Below are positions 32,916 to 44,603 of a stretch of 64,000 nucleotides of DNA, piece after piece. The stretch covers positions 17,208,679 to 17,272,678 of the forward strand of contig NC_057789.1 of NCBI RefSeq assembly GCF_014905175.1, read 5' to 3'. The DNA is from Aphidius gifuensis (lineage: Eukaryota > Arthropoda > Insecta > Hymenoptera > Braconidae). The notes beneath the pieces were generated by a model. The model searched no databases. It worked only from the letters and a program-made list of their open reading frames with translations, and was not told the DNA's origin. Made by a program: the position numbers and the translations under genes. Each line of letters starts with the position of its first letter. Position 1 is the stretch's first letter.

Positions 32916-34211
32916 CTGCATAACTCATAAGTCCTAGAAAAATTATCTAGGATACTCATTAGAAGCGTCTTGATTTGTACTAATTTGTACCACCATTGAT
33001 TCAATTTGTACCTCAAAATTAAAGGGTCCAGAAAGGGTTAAATATCGACTTTTTTTCTAGATGGCTTATGGGGATAAAAAAAATTACTACAGGCGCAGAA
33101 TAATTTGTACCACCAAGCCCGGAATTTGTACCTCAAGAATAACAACAAAAAAAAATTATTTACTCCAAAATGAAAATTAACAATTGCATATCTACTTTAA
33201 TTATTGAGGTACAAATTCTAATTTAATCAGTAGAAATTAGCTCTTATTTTGTTCTTTAAAATAATAAAAAATCATTAAAAAATATTTAAAATATTTAAAG
33301 GCGCCATGCATTTGTTAATAAAAATATTTAACTAACAATTGCATGGCGCCTTTAAAAATTAATATTTTTCAATAATTTTTTTTTTTATTTCAAAGAACAA
33401 AACAAAAGCTAATTTGTACCGATAAAATTAGAATTTACTTCAAAAATAATAAAAATAAAGTATTGTAGTTTGATATTTTGGAGTAACTTGTTTTTTTATT
33501 TCTATTTTTTGAGGTACAAATTAGCTTTTGTTTTGTTCTTTAAAATAAAAAAAAAATTATTGAAAAATATTAATTTTTAGAGGCGCTATGCAATTGTTAG
33601 TTGAATATTTTTATTAACAAATGCATGGCGCTTTTAAAAATTAATATTTTTTAATTATTTTTTTTTTTGTTTCAATGAGCAGAACAAAGGCTAATTTGTA
33701 CGGATAAAATTACAATTTGTACCTCAAAAATAATAATAATGAAGTATTGTTGTTTGATATTTTGGAGTAACTTGTTTTCTTATTATTATTTTTGAGGTAC
33801 GAATTCTAATTTTATCGGTACAAATTAGCTTGTGTTTTGTTCTTTAAAATAAAAAAAAAATCATTAAAAAATATTGATATTCGAAGGCGTCATTCATTTG
33901 TTAATAAAAATATTTGATAAACAATTGCATGGCGCCTTTAAAAATTAATATTTTCCAATAATTTTTTTTGTTTATTTTAAAGAACGTAACAAGAGCTAAT
34001 TTGTATTGATTAAATTAGAATTTGTACCTCAATAATTAAAGTAGATGTGCAATTGTTAATTATCATTTTGGAGTAAATAATTTTTTTTTGTTGTTATTCT
34101 TGAGGTACAAATTCCGGGCTTGGTGGTACAAATTAGTACAAATCAAGACGCTTCTAATGAGTATCCTAGATAATTTTCTAGGACTTATGCAGGCCAGGTT
34201 CACGCACCCCT
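32916..34211. mobile_element. Second copy of the Mutator-like palindrome
   Basis: Same modules as 24899-27685 (AAGTCCTAGAAAAATTATCT at both ends in inverted order, GGCGCCATGCATTTG arms). The right end CACGCACCC is intact; the left end lacks its outer 20 or so bases, so no TSD. It is followed at 34208-34243 by an end of the CTTCGGATGACC element type seen at 47366. Confidence 0.8.
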
Positions 34212-34499
34212 TCGGATGACCTGTCTAACCCAGTAATTCATCTAAGGACCTTGCCTAGACCTAATTTCGTAACAAACGACTGCACCTCTTGCCTCTTTTA
34301 AGAAATTCCGTCGCACGGAAATCGTAGAATTGCGAAATTTTTAATCGACGATAATGATATTGTCAAAAATTGTCGTTTGACTGTGAAAAATATTTATTAA
34401 CAGAGAAAGCCTATATTTACATTTATTTTTTTCTTCTGTTCAGTGTAATTTTATTCAAATAGCTAATGAGTTAGTTATCTTTGGTTAATTAACTTATTT

Positions 34500-36008
34500 T
34501 CACTTTTCTTCAATGTTCGGTTTTTTTTTAACTAAATTACCGAACATTATTCCAATAAATAGGAATAAACCTACGGTGTTGTTAGACTTAAACTTTCGTG
34601 CACAATCGGTAGGATTTTCGATTTGTAAGTTCAGGACCTAAACATACAAATTAGAACAAAATATGGTAGATCAAAGAAGTGTCTGTGTGGTTTTTTCAGT
34701 CATGCTTCGTCTTACTTATTAGGACACTCACCTGATTTATTAAATGGCCACCTACTAACCCTACAGATGCATAGTATGGCCAAGATTGATCGTACATAAT
34801 TCCTGATGTTATCAAACTTGTAATCATTGAAGCTCCAAAACAGTACAAATATAGATTTGTATTACCTCCAAATTTCAAGGCTGTTGACTTTATCCCAAGA
34901 ACAATGTCATCAACTTTATCCTGAAATAAAATTATTGAGAAAAGTTAAGAGAAGTGAAAACTTATATAAATCGGAATATATGAAAATTAGAGAAAAAATA
35001 CCTGGTGAGCGTAAATAGTGTCATATATTATCGTCCAACAAATACCAGCTGTATAAAGGGGCAAACAAACTGACCACTCACAAGTCCCATGAATTGCTGA
35101 CCAACCTAATAATGCACCCCAGTTGAAAGCCATTCCAAGGATTAATTGAGGCCAATAAGTGACCCTTTTCATGAGTGGATAGATAACAACAAGTCCTGAA
35201 AGTAATATCAGAAATCATTTACATAATCCATATAACCACAATATTAGTTATTTAACAGATATTGGACTTACCTAGTGAACTTGCACCCAATAAAACACTA
35301 TACCAGTTCAGCTGTAGGAGTATAGCAAGCCCGATACTGAGCTGTCCTCCAAGGAACATCAAACATTGAAATGTCGTCACATCACCAACTACCAAAGGCC
35401 GACTTTTCGTTCTGGCAACCTGAAAAGTATTTTCGAAAAACATTATAAAAAAAATAAATGAATCAATGTAATGTTTGTAATACTTTTTTGTCAATATTTC
35501 GATCCCACATATCATTAATAGTGCAGCCAGCTCCACGCATCACAAAAGCTCCCAAACCAAATAAACTGAGCATTTCAATATCTGGAAAAGTACCCGGTGC
35601 AGCAGCCATAGCAATACTCCAGCTACAAGGCCAAAACAATAACCAGGAACCTATAGGCTTATCAATTCTCATAAGCTTCATATAAGGTTGTAGTTTCAAG
35701 GGAGAACTGTTGACTATTTTCGCTGACCAGTTAGATGACGCTATTTGTTCACAATCCAATCGACTTGAGAAGTTTTTCGTAATGTTTATATCCGCAGAAG
35801 TTACTTCACTTGTGTATTTTTCATCGTTCACAACATGACCATTTCTATTTTCGCAGCTTGTTTTTATTCCAAAAGAATTCTTTAAACTTGATGTCGTACG
35901 TTGTAAAACATTCGTATGCTTGTACCGAATATGTTTCCAGGAATCTATGTGGAGATATTTAACAAAACCCAAAAATTTTTGGTGAGCTTGTTTATTGATC
36001 ACCATCAT
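34500..36008 (-). CDS. COQ2: 4-hydroxybenzoate polyprenyltransferase, mitochondrial
   Basis: Attaches the polyprenyl tail to 4-hydroxybenzoate in ubiquinone synthesis, in the inner mitochondrial membrane (family knowledge). Exons, minus strand: 36008-35484, 35419-35272, 35195-35002, 34920-34732, 34637-34500; all GT..AG and in phase, giving 397 residues, normal for animals. A long N-terminal presequence precedes YMKLMRIDKPIGSWLLFWPC. The first metal-binding motif is NDMWDRNID (about residues 166-174), the second YDTIYAHQDKVDD; hydrophobic helices follow. The C-terminus has the conserved DCARKFKSN. The start chosen is the first ATG of the frame (36006-36008); the open frame upstream has no ATG and runs into a MITE at 36073. 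No sign of decay. Confidence 0.96.
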
Positions 36009-36072
36009 TGTTTTCGCACTGTTTCGCGAAGAAAAAGGTTCAGGGTTGCCACAGCTGAAGAGCACTCAGCAG

Positions 36073-36222
36073 CACCCGTATTCAGAGGATGTTCTCATTA
36101 GAGCGTTTTTTTTCCGATGGTGGCGCTTGTGAAGCTTTTCCATGTAAAATCTATATAAAAAGTTCACAAGCGCCGCCATCGGAAAAAAAAGCCCTAATGA
36201 GAACATCCTCTGAATACGGGTG
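36073..36222. mobile_element. CACCCGTATTCA MITE immediately upstream of COQ2
   Basis: 150-bp palindrome, ends CACCCGTATTCAGAGGATG and complement. Its near edge is 65 bp upstream of the COQ2 start codon, so it lies in or at the promoter/leader. Confidence 0.88.
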
Positions 36223-36235
36223 CATGGGTAAAATT

Positions 36236-39112
36236 CAGTGATGGGTAAATGGTCGATTTTTGAGGTTTCTTACACTTACAGTAAGATACTGTAAGAAACT
36301 GTAAGATACCTGAGACGCCATTTTTGAACATTCTTACCGACTGTCGACTCGACAATTAGCTGTCATTGCTCGATATATGTTGGTACATGTATTTTATTTG
36401 TTAAATAAATATATAAGATATCAAGGAGAAGCAGTGGCTAAGAAAAGATGTAGCTCGGAAATTAATGTTGCAAACAATTATGTTTTAGAAATAATGTTGC
36501 TTGGAATTTAACTGTACCTTAGTTACAACTTTCGGATAACTATCCTTTAATAACAGTTTAATGACAAATAATTAATATACGTTAATGTCACCATGTGGAA
36601 ATATAAACAATATAACCTCAAAAATGTCATATTTATTTGTAGCGCAAACACCACAAAAAATGTCAAATGGATTTGTTAATGAAAAAAATTTCGATTTTAT
36701 CAAAAATATAAGATGCAATATGTAAGCTGCTGGTTATGTTATAAGTGTAAATTATACAATGATCATTTTTTCCATTAGCTATATGGCAAACTGGTTCAGG
36801 CTTTTAATCAAATATGAATACATTAGGTAATATCAAATCTTGCTATTGAAGACTTCTTGTTGGTGAATTATTATCAAAAACACATGTTATTCAAATGATC
36901 ATTTTAATATGCAAAGTTCCGGAAAAATATACATTTCCAAGTTGAATGGTATTTGCATTGGAAATAAATAAAAGAACATCATTACTTGGACTTAAAAACT
37001 TCGACTTCATTGAAATATCAAGCTAATGCATGTACCAAATATTATTAAATTGGAAGAAAACCAAATCAACAAGTTTGCAGTACACCATTGACATTAATTC
37101 AAAATTTTCTGGTGAATATTTTTTTAAAAAATTATTAAATCAAAAATGTTTAAAAAATATATACAATTATTATTTTTAGGATATGCAACACAAATTGAGT
37201 ATGGTATTTGTTGGCTGAGTAAAAGGTACTCTACCAGAATTTTTAACTTGCTTCTATTGGTGGTACTGCTGTTACTACTAGTCTACCAATCTAGTAAAAT
37301 TAAGCTATGAAAAAACAGTATCTTTCAAGAATTTCCAAATCTTTACCAGAAAATGAATAATGAATGTTCAATAATGCCTAGTAAGGTAGATTAATCCAAC
37401 TCAATCAGAAGCAATATGTGGTTTATGTAAAGTTATGGAAAATTATGCTGCAACAATTGCCGGTTGTAATGGATATTTTTGAATTAAATGTATTGAAACA
37501 AGTTATTAGTTGCAAATACACTTTTTCAACAAGATTTCTTAGTGATATCTTCAGCATTTACTAAAAATTTTTTTGATGGAATTTGAGTCAAATATTGATA
37601 ACATTGACAAAATTATGAATAGAGAGTTTTAAAGTGCTAGTTACTGAAAATCTAATCCTAATATTGAAGGATACGATGAATTTTATTTTATGAAGTGTCA
37701 TATGGATTTAATTTATTTAATTAAATAATTTAATTTAAATATTATAAAAATATAATATATGAAAAATAGCTGCTATATATAAACAATCAATACAATATCC
37801 CAAAAGAATACAATCTTTTTTTTCTATAAAATTATAATTACTATCGAGAGCAGTCATTGAATTTAATCATTGGTGGTTAACTATAGGTTACAGAGCGTCG
37901 AGCCTGCGGATTTCTATAACTATGGATGAAAAAACTGGCCCTCGGAAATTAATGTTGCCAAACAATTATGTTTTAGGAAAGTAATGTTGCTTGGAATTTT
38001 TTTGGCAACTGTAATTCCTTAGTTACATCTTTTTCTTAACTACTGCTTTTCCTTGGACAGTTTATTATTTATCAAATAAATAATATACATGTAATTTTAT
38101 TTGAAATAAATGTAAATGTTCAAGGAAACGCAGTAGCTAACGGAAAGATGTAGCTAAGTAATTAAGGTTGCTAAAAAATTATGATTAAAAAGTGGTTTTA
38201 AAAGGAATATAAATTTGGCACGTCACTCAAACTCGCAACATCTTTCATAACTACTGCTCATTATTTGTACAAAAAAATAAATTTACATATTTTATCATAA
38301 AATAAATAAAATGTCCAAGGAAAAGCAGTAGCTAAGAGAAGAGAGAGAAAGTGTAGCTAAGGAATTAGTATTTTGCTTAAAATAATTTCTTTTGCAGCAA
38401 CTGTAGCTCCATCTTTTCCTTAGCTACTAACCCTTACATTTTTTATTTATTTAAAATTAGTTATTTAAAATTAAAGCAACATTAAGGAATTCCTTAAAAA
38501 CATAATTTTTTGGCAACATTAAAATTTCTTAGCTACATCTTTTCTTAGCTACTGCTTTTCATGGACATTGTAATTTATTTAATAAATAAAATCACATGCA
38601 TTTATTTTTAAATAAATAAAAATCTAAGGAAAAATAGTAACTAAGGAAAAGTTGAACTAAGGAATTACAGAACACAAGAAATTCTTTTATAAGCAACATT
38701 AATTCCTTAGCTACATCTTTCCCTTAGCTACTGCTTTTTCTTGGACATTTCCATCTTTTAAAAATAAAATGACATGTACCAATATTATTTATTTAATAAA
38801 TAGAAAATGTCCGAGGAAAAGCAGTAGCTAAGGAAAGGATGGAGCTAAGAAATTAATGTTGCCAAAAAATCATGTTTCAAGCAACATTAATTCCTTAAAA
38901 CTGGTTTTCCTTGATATTATATATATTTATATAACAAATAAATTACATGTACTGAAATATATATATCGAGCAATAAGAACTAATTGTCGAGTCGACAGTC
39001 AATAAGAATGTTCAAAATGGCGTCAGAGGTATCTTACAGTTTCTTACAGTATCTTACAGTATCTTACTGTAAGTGTATGAAACCTCAAAAATCGACCATT
39101 TACCCATCACTG
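36236..39112. mobile_element. 2.9-kb inverted-repeat element with captured gene and hairpin satellite
   Basis: Inverted ends CAGTGATGGGTAAATGGTCG with about 140-bp arms holding repeated TCTTACAGT / ACTGTAAGA words and GAGTCGACAG. Interior: hairpin satellite at about 36410-36520 and 37940-38950, and a gene remnant in between. Flanks (GTAAAATT, GCACCCAC) do not match, so the TSD is lost. CAG.. ends suggest hAT. Confidence 0.8.
36860..37520 (+). pseudogene. Decayed gene fragment, possibly PEX12-like
   Basis: Contains an intron remnant (GTGAAT donor at about 37111, TTTTTAG acceptor ending near 37180). Downstream the frame gives FYWWYC and, about 50 codons later, a RING-like C..C...GYF...C pattern (ICGLCKVMENYAATIAGCNG). 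PEX12, a peroxisomal import RING protein, has WWY before a similar C-terminal RING, hence the tentative call. Stops and shifts are frequent. It could be another RING protein. Confidence 0.4.
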
Positions 39113-40046
39113 GCACCCACGGTATTGGAACGTACCCCCAATGTAATTCAGCCGGCTCAAACCCGTAAATTCAAAAAGTAATTATTAGCCAATATCTTTT
39201 AAACGGCACTGAGGAAATGAATAATTTTTTTTTCATTAATTTCGTATTTGTAAAGTGTACAAATCTGTAGAAAAAAATCTAAATTTAAATTAAGAGTTTT
39301 AAAAGTACAAGCGCAAACGTACCTATACTCCTTATGCTTGTGTGTTAAAGTTGTCAACTTTGACACTAATTATCTGGATTTTGACGCAGAGGAAAATTAC
39401 GAAAAAATTCCACCAAATAGATAATTATTTCATTTAAACATTAAAAAAAAAAAATCGAAAATTAAATTACGGGAATTTTATTTAAAAACAACCTTAAAAG
39501 TGAGGTCCAGAAAAATGAAAATTTTGAACCTAAAAATGTTTTTTTCAATACCTGCTGAATTGAAGTAAAAGATTCGCTACTCAGAAAAAAATAAAAATAT
39601 ATTTACATGTATGGCAATATTTCTAATATCTAGTGGAGATCTTCTGAATATCTTTGAGATAGAACGTGGATGAGAAAAAAATTATTCGTTGAAATCTAGA
39701 TATCCAGACTTACTCAAATATGACACAACTGGATATCCAGAAATGTCATCCAGAATTTATCCACGCGTATCCAGAAGGTCCATTAGGATAACATTCAGCC
39801 TTAATCCCTCTTTAATCATTTGAGATCGTTTTTCTAATAACGATTGAGCTCAAACTGCCGAGTTAACGAAAAAAAGTAACTTTAACTAGTTTTTTTTACA
39901 AAAAATTTAATTTTTGTATTTAATCAAGTTATAAAAGACACCTTACAATTTTTCTTTTCATTCAATTTTTTATTTAAGCGAAGGCATTTTTTTTTTAATC
40001 TCACTGTTCATTAATGCTACGAAATTTAGAAATTATATTGAATTCT
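39113..40046. other. Spacer related to the TTAA element at 52105-52685
   Basis: About 39190-39430 resembles 52370-52620 (shared AAAGTTGTCAACTTTGACA and AGATAATTATTTCATTTAAA). No ends or TSD are recognisable here and no gene is seen; the right part is the PTCD2 downstream region. Confidence 0.55.
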
Positions 40047-41698
40047 TTATGCAGAGCTACATTGCTCGCTTCCCCAGCTATCTCTAGAATTTTCACGATT
40101 GTTGAAGCTTCTTTGTCGTCGAGATTCCCCCCAGCCTTGATCTTCGTATTTATTATTTTTTGCCTGGTATAAAATATTATCTTTTTTGACTGATTCAATA
40201 GGCAATGATAGGTGTTCTTCTAGAGTCTTAAAAATAATAATACATAATAATATAATCAATTATTTCAACTCATTTGGATTGTTAAATTTATCTCGCGATT
40301 CTTACTAACCATTTCAATCGTGTAACTACGAGCCTTCAGGAGTTTTAACAGCTCAAAGATTTCAGCATCTTCAGGAATATTCAGACGTTTAACTGATTCT
40401 TCCACTTTGGTTATCTATGGAAGAAAGATTATTAAATTAGTCTATGGTTAACAAGTTATGTTTATTTCTATTCTTTATCTATTTTCGCATGAATTAATTA
40501 AGATCATTATTACAGCATCTGAAAAATAGCTATATTTGCTAGGTATTCCTCGTTTAAGTGCCGATTGAAATTCCAAGACGATATCATCGAGTCTGCCAAG
40601 ATCAGCAAGTGCCATAACACGAACACATCTTATCGAAACGTATTCGATCGTTCTGCACAATGCAACAAGTTCCAGTGCAATATGTGGCTTATTTTGCTTC
40701 AAGGCTAAGGCTCCAAGGGTGGCAACAACACGACGAAGTGGTACACTTCCTTTTTTACTTAAATCTTCACAGATACGCAGACCATGCTCTAGACTTTCAG
40801 AAGTATTCTTTAATGAGAAAAAATCAATATATAAATGAAAAAGTTAATTACATTAGTTGATTTGTCATTTAATTTAATAGCTGCTATTTTGTTCGATGAA
40901 AAAATGCCAGTCATGAAAATGCGAATATTCTCAAATCATTTTTTATCTAATTACTTTGTTACATACCTCTTGATAGCATGCCATTGCCAAAATTGGAATT
41001 GCCAATTTTGGATGTGTTGAATTGACCAACATGTTGTCCTTGATATGGTCATATGTATCACGAACTTCTTTGTACATTTTATTTTCATACAATAAATCCA
41101 GTAAAATCATGAAACTTGTCATTTGGTTAAAAAATGTTGATAATTTTGGATCCATAAATAACTCAAGAGCAGTTTTTGGTTCATTCAAATAATAAAATGT
41201 TCTCATAACAACTGGTCCAAATTTGAATGAACCAAATCTAATTTCATTATTTTGACTTGTAAATTTGATTAATAAATTTTTTATCAATTGTATGTCATCA
41301 GTATTTTTCTCAGCTAGATGAAGTAAGGTTTTTAAATCCTCAGTAAATATAAGGCCTTGGTCATCAGTTATACTTTTGCGCATTTTTTCTTTGAACCCAT
41401 CAACCAATGAGTTATATTTCTCAAAAACCTGATCTCTTGAATTTTTATACTCAGTTATTGCCATACTAGATTCAGCGAATAATGTTCTTTTTGCTAAATA
41501 AATGTGTCATTATAATAATTTCATGAAATATATAAATGTTTTTAATTATAAAATAAAGACGTAAATCAATACATATTTAGAAGTTATTTTTGATAGGTTA
41601 GAATGGTTTAACTTACAATTGAGCTGCAATTGACGAGTAAAATTGCCGGAAAGCATACTCAAATTTATCTTTGTAAAACATCTGATTGTATTTGCCAT
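40047..41698 (-). CDS. PTCD2: Pentatricopeptide repeat-containing protein 2, mitochondrial
   Basis: Metazoan PTCD2 binds mitochondrial RNA and is needed for cytochrome b transcript processing (family knowledge). Exons, minus strand: 41698-41617, 41493-40967, 40807-40514, 40414-40310, 40226-40047; phases agree, 395 residues, close to the vertebrate length. The N-terminus (MANTIRCFTKINLSMLSGNF) is basic and lacks acids, like a mitochondrial presequence. The family-typical block FGPVVMRTFYYLNEPKTALE is followed by helical PPR-like repeats to about residue 300 and a polar tail (QGWGESRRQRSF). ATG start; no competing upstream ATG in frame. Intact. Confidence 0.93.
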
Positions 41699-41847
41699 GT
41701 TAATTTAAGAAGAAATTTTTTAATTTAACTGTTTCTATCTAATAAATAGAATTTGCCGTTCATAAACGGCTAATAATTGCTGATAATATTTCACAAGGCG
41801 CCAGCACTATTTACAGTAAATCCATGGTAGAGTAAATCCAATGCGGC

Positions 41848-42834
41848 TAGGGATGTGCGATAGTCACCGATATATTTAATGGCCGATATTATATCGATAT
41901 ATATCGATATATTATCGCCGATATTTTTTGACCCCGATATATTGATATCCGATATTTTTTCTAACAAATATCGGGTATATTTTTTTCAGAAAATACTGTT
42001 GTTACCGACATAAATTTTTTTTTATTGATTATTAAAAATCGTTTAAAACAAACAAAATAACATTTGTTCATGGAGGTTAATATTTTTTTTTTAAACAAAT
42101 AAAAGCTATCAACAAATGGGCTAATGTTGTGAAATGTTAATTTTTTAAGAATATTAATTTCTCCAAAGAAATTAACATTTGACAACATCCATTCCTTGGC
42201 CCATTTGTTGATAGCTTTATTTGTTAAAAAAAAAAAAAATATTAACTCATGGCAATTGCAGGTCTAAGGAATAGATGTTACCAAATGTCAATTTCTCTGG
42301 AGAAATTAATTTATTAAAAATTATTATTTTGCCAAATAATAATTTTTAATGAATTAATTTCCACATAATTTTTTGGGCTACATTAATTCCTTAGCTTCAT
42401 CTTTTTCTTAGCTACTGCTTGTCCTTGGTTTTCTAAATTAATAAAAATAAATGACATGTATTTTATTTGTTAAATAAATAAATGACTAAGGACAAGCAGA
42501 GCTAAGGAAAAGATAAAAATATTTAAGCAGCATCAACTGTGAATTTGTAGTTTTGATATCAAATTTCAATTCTATTAATATAATATAATAAATTAATAAT
42601 AATAAGATATTAATTAAAAAAAAAAAGAAATTGTTATTTTTATTTCAACGATATATTATATGATAAATACCGATAATATTTTTTAGGCGATATTATCGAT
42701 ATATCGATAGTTTTAAAAAATATATATCGGCCGATATCATGGAGGTGTATTCACCTCCATGGCCGATATATAATATTTTTTTAATATCGCCGATATATTA
42801 TTATCGGTCTCTTTTCAACTATCGCACATCCCTA
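41848..42834. mobile_element. hAT-type element, TAGGGATGTGCGATAG ends, TSD AATGCGGC
   Basis: 987 bp. Perfect 8-bp repeats AATGCGGC at 41840-41847 and 42835-42842. Subterminal ATATCGATATAT and CCGATAT words are dense in both arms. The interior holds GCTATCAACAAATGGG hairpin sequence and hairpin-satellite words (42360-42510). A 24-bp insertion lies in the right arm. The end of a sibling is at 49785-49803. Confidence 0.93.
42738..42761. mobile_element. 24-bp micro-hAT with TSD GCCGATAT
   Basis: CATGGAGGTG, four bases, CACCTCCATG: just two 10-bp TIRs of the CATGGAGGTG family. Perfect 8-bp repeats GCCGATAT at 42730-42737 and 42762-42769. The shortest of three such insertions. Confidence 0.9.
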
Positions 42835-43633
42835 AATGCGGCTTGATGCGGCTTATTTTGCAGTCTAGTTCCTCCGGTTCCAAGGTTTAGTTATATTCAA
42901 GAAGACTAGAAACCAGGAGAGTCAACTATGTACATTGAGAATGGGACAAAATATGTCGTGAAATAAGGCTTGTACATTTGGCCACAGAGAGGCGCTTTCG
43001 GCGTCTCGCGAACCAAAATTGTTCACAATTGTTGTTGATATTTTAATGCTGATTTGTACTATTTTACGTATATCAATTTGATATCAAAATACGCCACAAG
43101 TTTGTTATCTAAATTTATACAATTAATTGATTGTATGTAATAATTTTTGCTAAAAGAAGGATGTAGCTAAATAAATTATTTCGTAGTCTAAAAAAATTGC
43201 TCAACTATTCGCCACAAATATTTTAATTTATTATAAAAAATGTTGCCAAGAAATTAATCTAGACAACATATAAATTTATTTGGCCACATCTTTCTCTTAG
43301 ATACATTTTCTAATAGCTATTTAATCGATTAATTATGGAAAATATTTTCTAAGAAAAGGATGGAACCAAATAAATAAATTAACAGTCTAAATTAATTCTT
43401 CGATTATTTGCCACCAATATTTTGATTTATCATATATAATAATTTATATATGATAAAATAATTGATTTAGCCAAATAATTTAATTTGTAGTCTATATCAT
43501 ATTTTTTATGATAAATAAAAATATTGGTGGCAAGTGATTAAGAAATTAATTTAAATAGACTGTTAATTTATTAAGTATATGTATTATATGTATTATATTC
43601 AATACATGTGTGCATGTGTGCGTGGTTCGTGGG

Positions 43634-43663
43634 TAGAGTGGGTATAAGCTTATACCCACTCTA
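43634..43663. mobile_element. 30-bp perfect palindrome with TSD TTCGTGGG
   Basis: TAGAGTGGGTATAAG followed directly by its exact reverse complement. Perfect 8-bp repeats TTCGTGGG at 43626-43633 and 43664-43671. TAGAG.. ends resemble the hAT at 4641-5504. It looks like two 15-bp TIRs fused head to head. Confidence 0.88.
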
Positions 43664-43715
43664 TTCGTGGGTCGACAACAGCGCTGAAACGGCGTTTTTA
43701 TAAAGCCTGCCCCAG

Positions 43716-43877
43716 CAGTCCAATTCACAGGGCAAATTTTTTACAATTTAGGGCTATTTTTTGCCGCTGATGGCGCTTGTAAAATTTTTTTTATATAGAT
43801 TTTATATACAAAAGCTTCACAAGCGCTGTCAGTGGAGGAACAAAGCCCTAAATTGTAATGCCCTGTGAATTGGACTG
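43716..43877. mobile_element. MITE, CAGTCCAATTCAC family
   Basis: 162-bp palindrome, flanked by CAG (left) and CTG (right); GGGCTTTTT-type arms as in the other copies. Confidence 0.88.
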
Positions 43878-43952
43878 CTGTGTAAAAGTTTACGACGTTT
43901 TTGGTCCCATCCAGCCTATCCCCCACTACAGGGAGTTGACTCTCCTGGTCTC

Positions 43953-44549
43953 CATGGTAGAAATACTACAGGTATGGCAGTGCGCAGCCTGGTTTGGCCG
44001 CTGTGAATTGACCAATCAAAAGGTCGCCTTCTCGCCACAAAAATGGAAGACTTTATGCGCGCGCGATACAAATTCGTTAAGAAAATTTTCAAGTTTTTTT
44101 TTAATTTTTCAGAAGTTATCATATTTATTCAACTAGATTTGGTATATTTTATAATGATTCACATACATCAATAATAAAAATTAATTATTTATATTAAATA
44201 AATGAATCCAAGTATAATAAATACAACACAACCTCTATTGTTTGTGGCCTCAAAAAAAACAACAACAATGAAAATATTATAATTTATTTGTTAAACTGTC
44301 TTGGTTTTTTTATTTTTTTGATTTTTTATAAACATGCTCCACATATATTTATTAGTATTTACAACAATATAAAAAATAGTTGTCAAAACAGTATGTTAGA
44401 GAGAGAGGATCTTATAATAGAGATTGCGTGTTAGAAAGAAAAGCAAAACAGCTCGATGGCGCGTTCTTGATTGGTTGAAAAAATAAGGCTGCGCAGAACG
44501 CGACGAAAAAAGCATGGACTACTGCCATACCTGTAGTACTTCTACCATG
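43953..44549. mobile_element. hAT-type element, CATGGTAGAA ends, TSD CTGGTCTC
   Basis: 597 bp. Ends CATGGTAGAAATACTACAGG and CCTGTAGTACTTCTACCATG. Perfect 8-bp repeats CTGGTCTC at 43945-43952 and 44550-44557. It interrupts the right subterminal region of the element at 42898-44568. Sibling of 18297-18966. Confidence 0.93.
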
Positions 44550-44603
44550 CTGGTCTCTAGTCTTCTTGGTTATATTGTATGGAGGTGAATAAAGAGTGTA
44601 AGT

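Larger units (their letters stand above)
42898..44568. mobile_element. hAT-type element, CAAGAAGACTAG ends, TSD GTTATATT
   Basis: 1671 bp including nested insertions. Perfect 8-bp repeats GTTATATT at 42890-42897 and 44569-44576. Subterminal GGAGAGTCAACT is inverted near both ends. It contains a 30-bp micro-palindrome (43634), a CAGTCC MITE (43716-43877) and a hAT (43953-44549). Confidence 0.92.

Noticed and set aside
36009..36065. Longer COQ2 N-terminus beginning at 36065
   Set aside because: The codon there is GTG; the first ATG in frame is at 36006-36008, which leaves a normal mitochondrial presequence.
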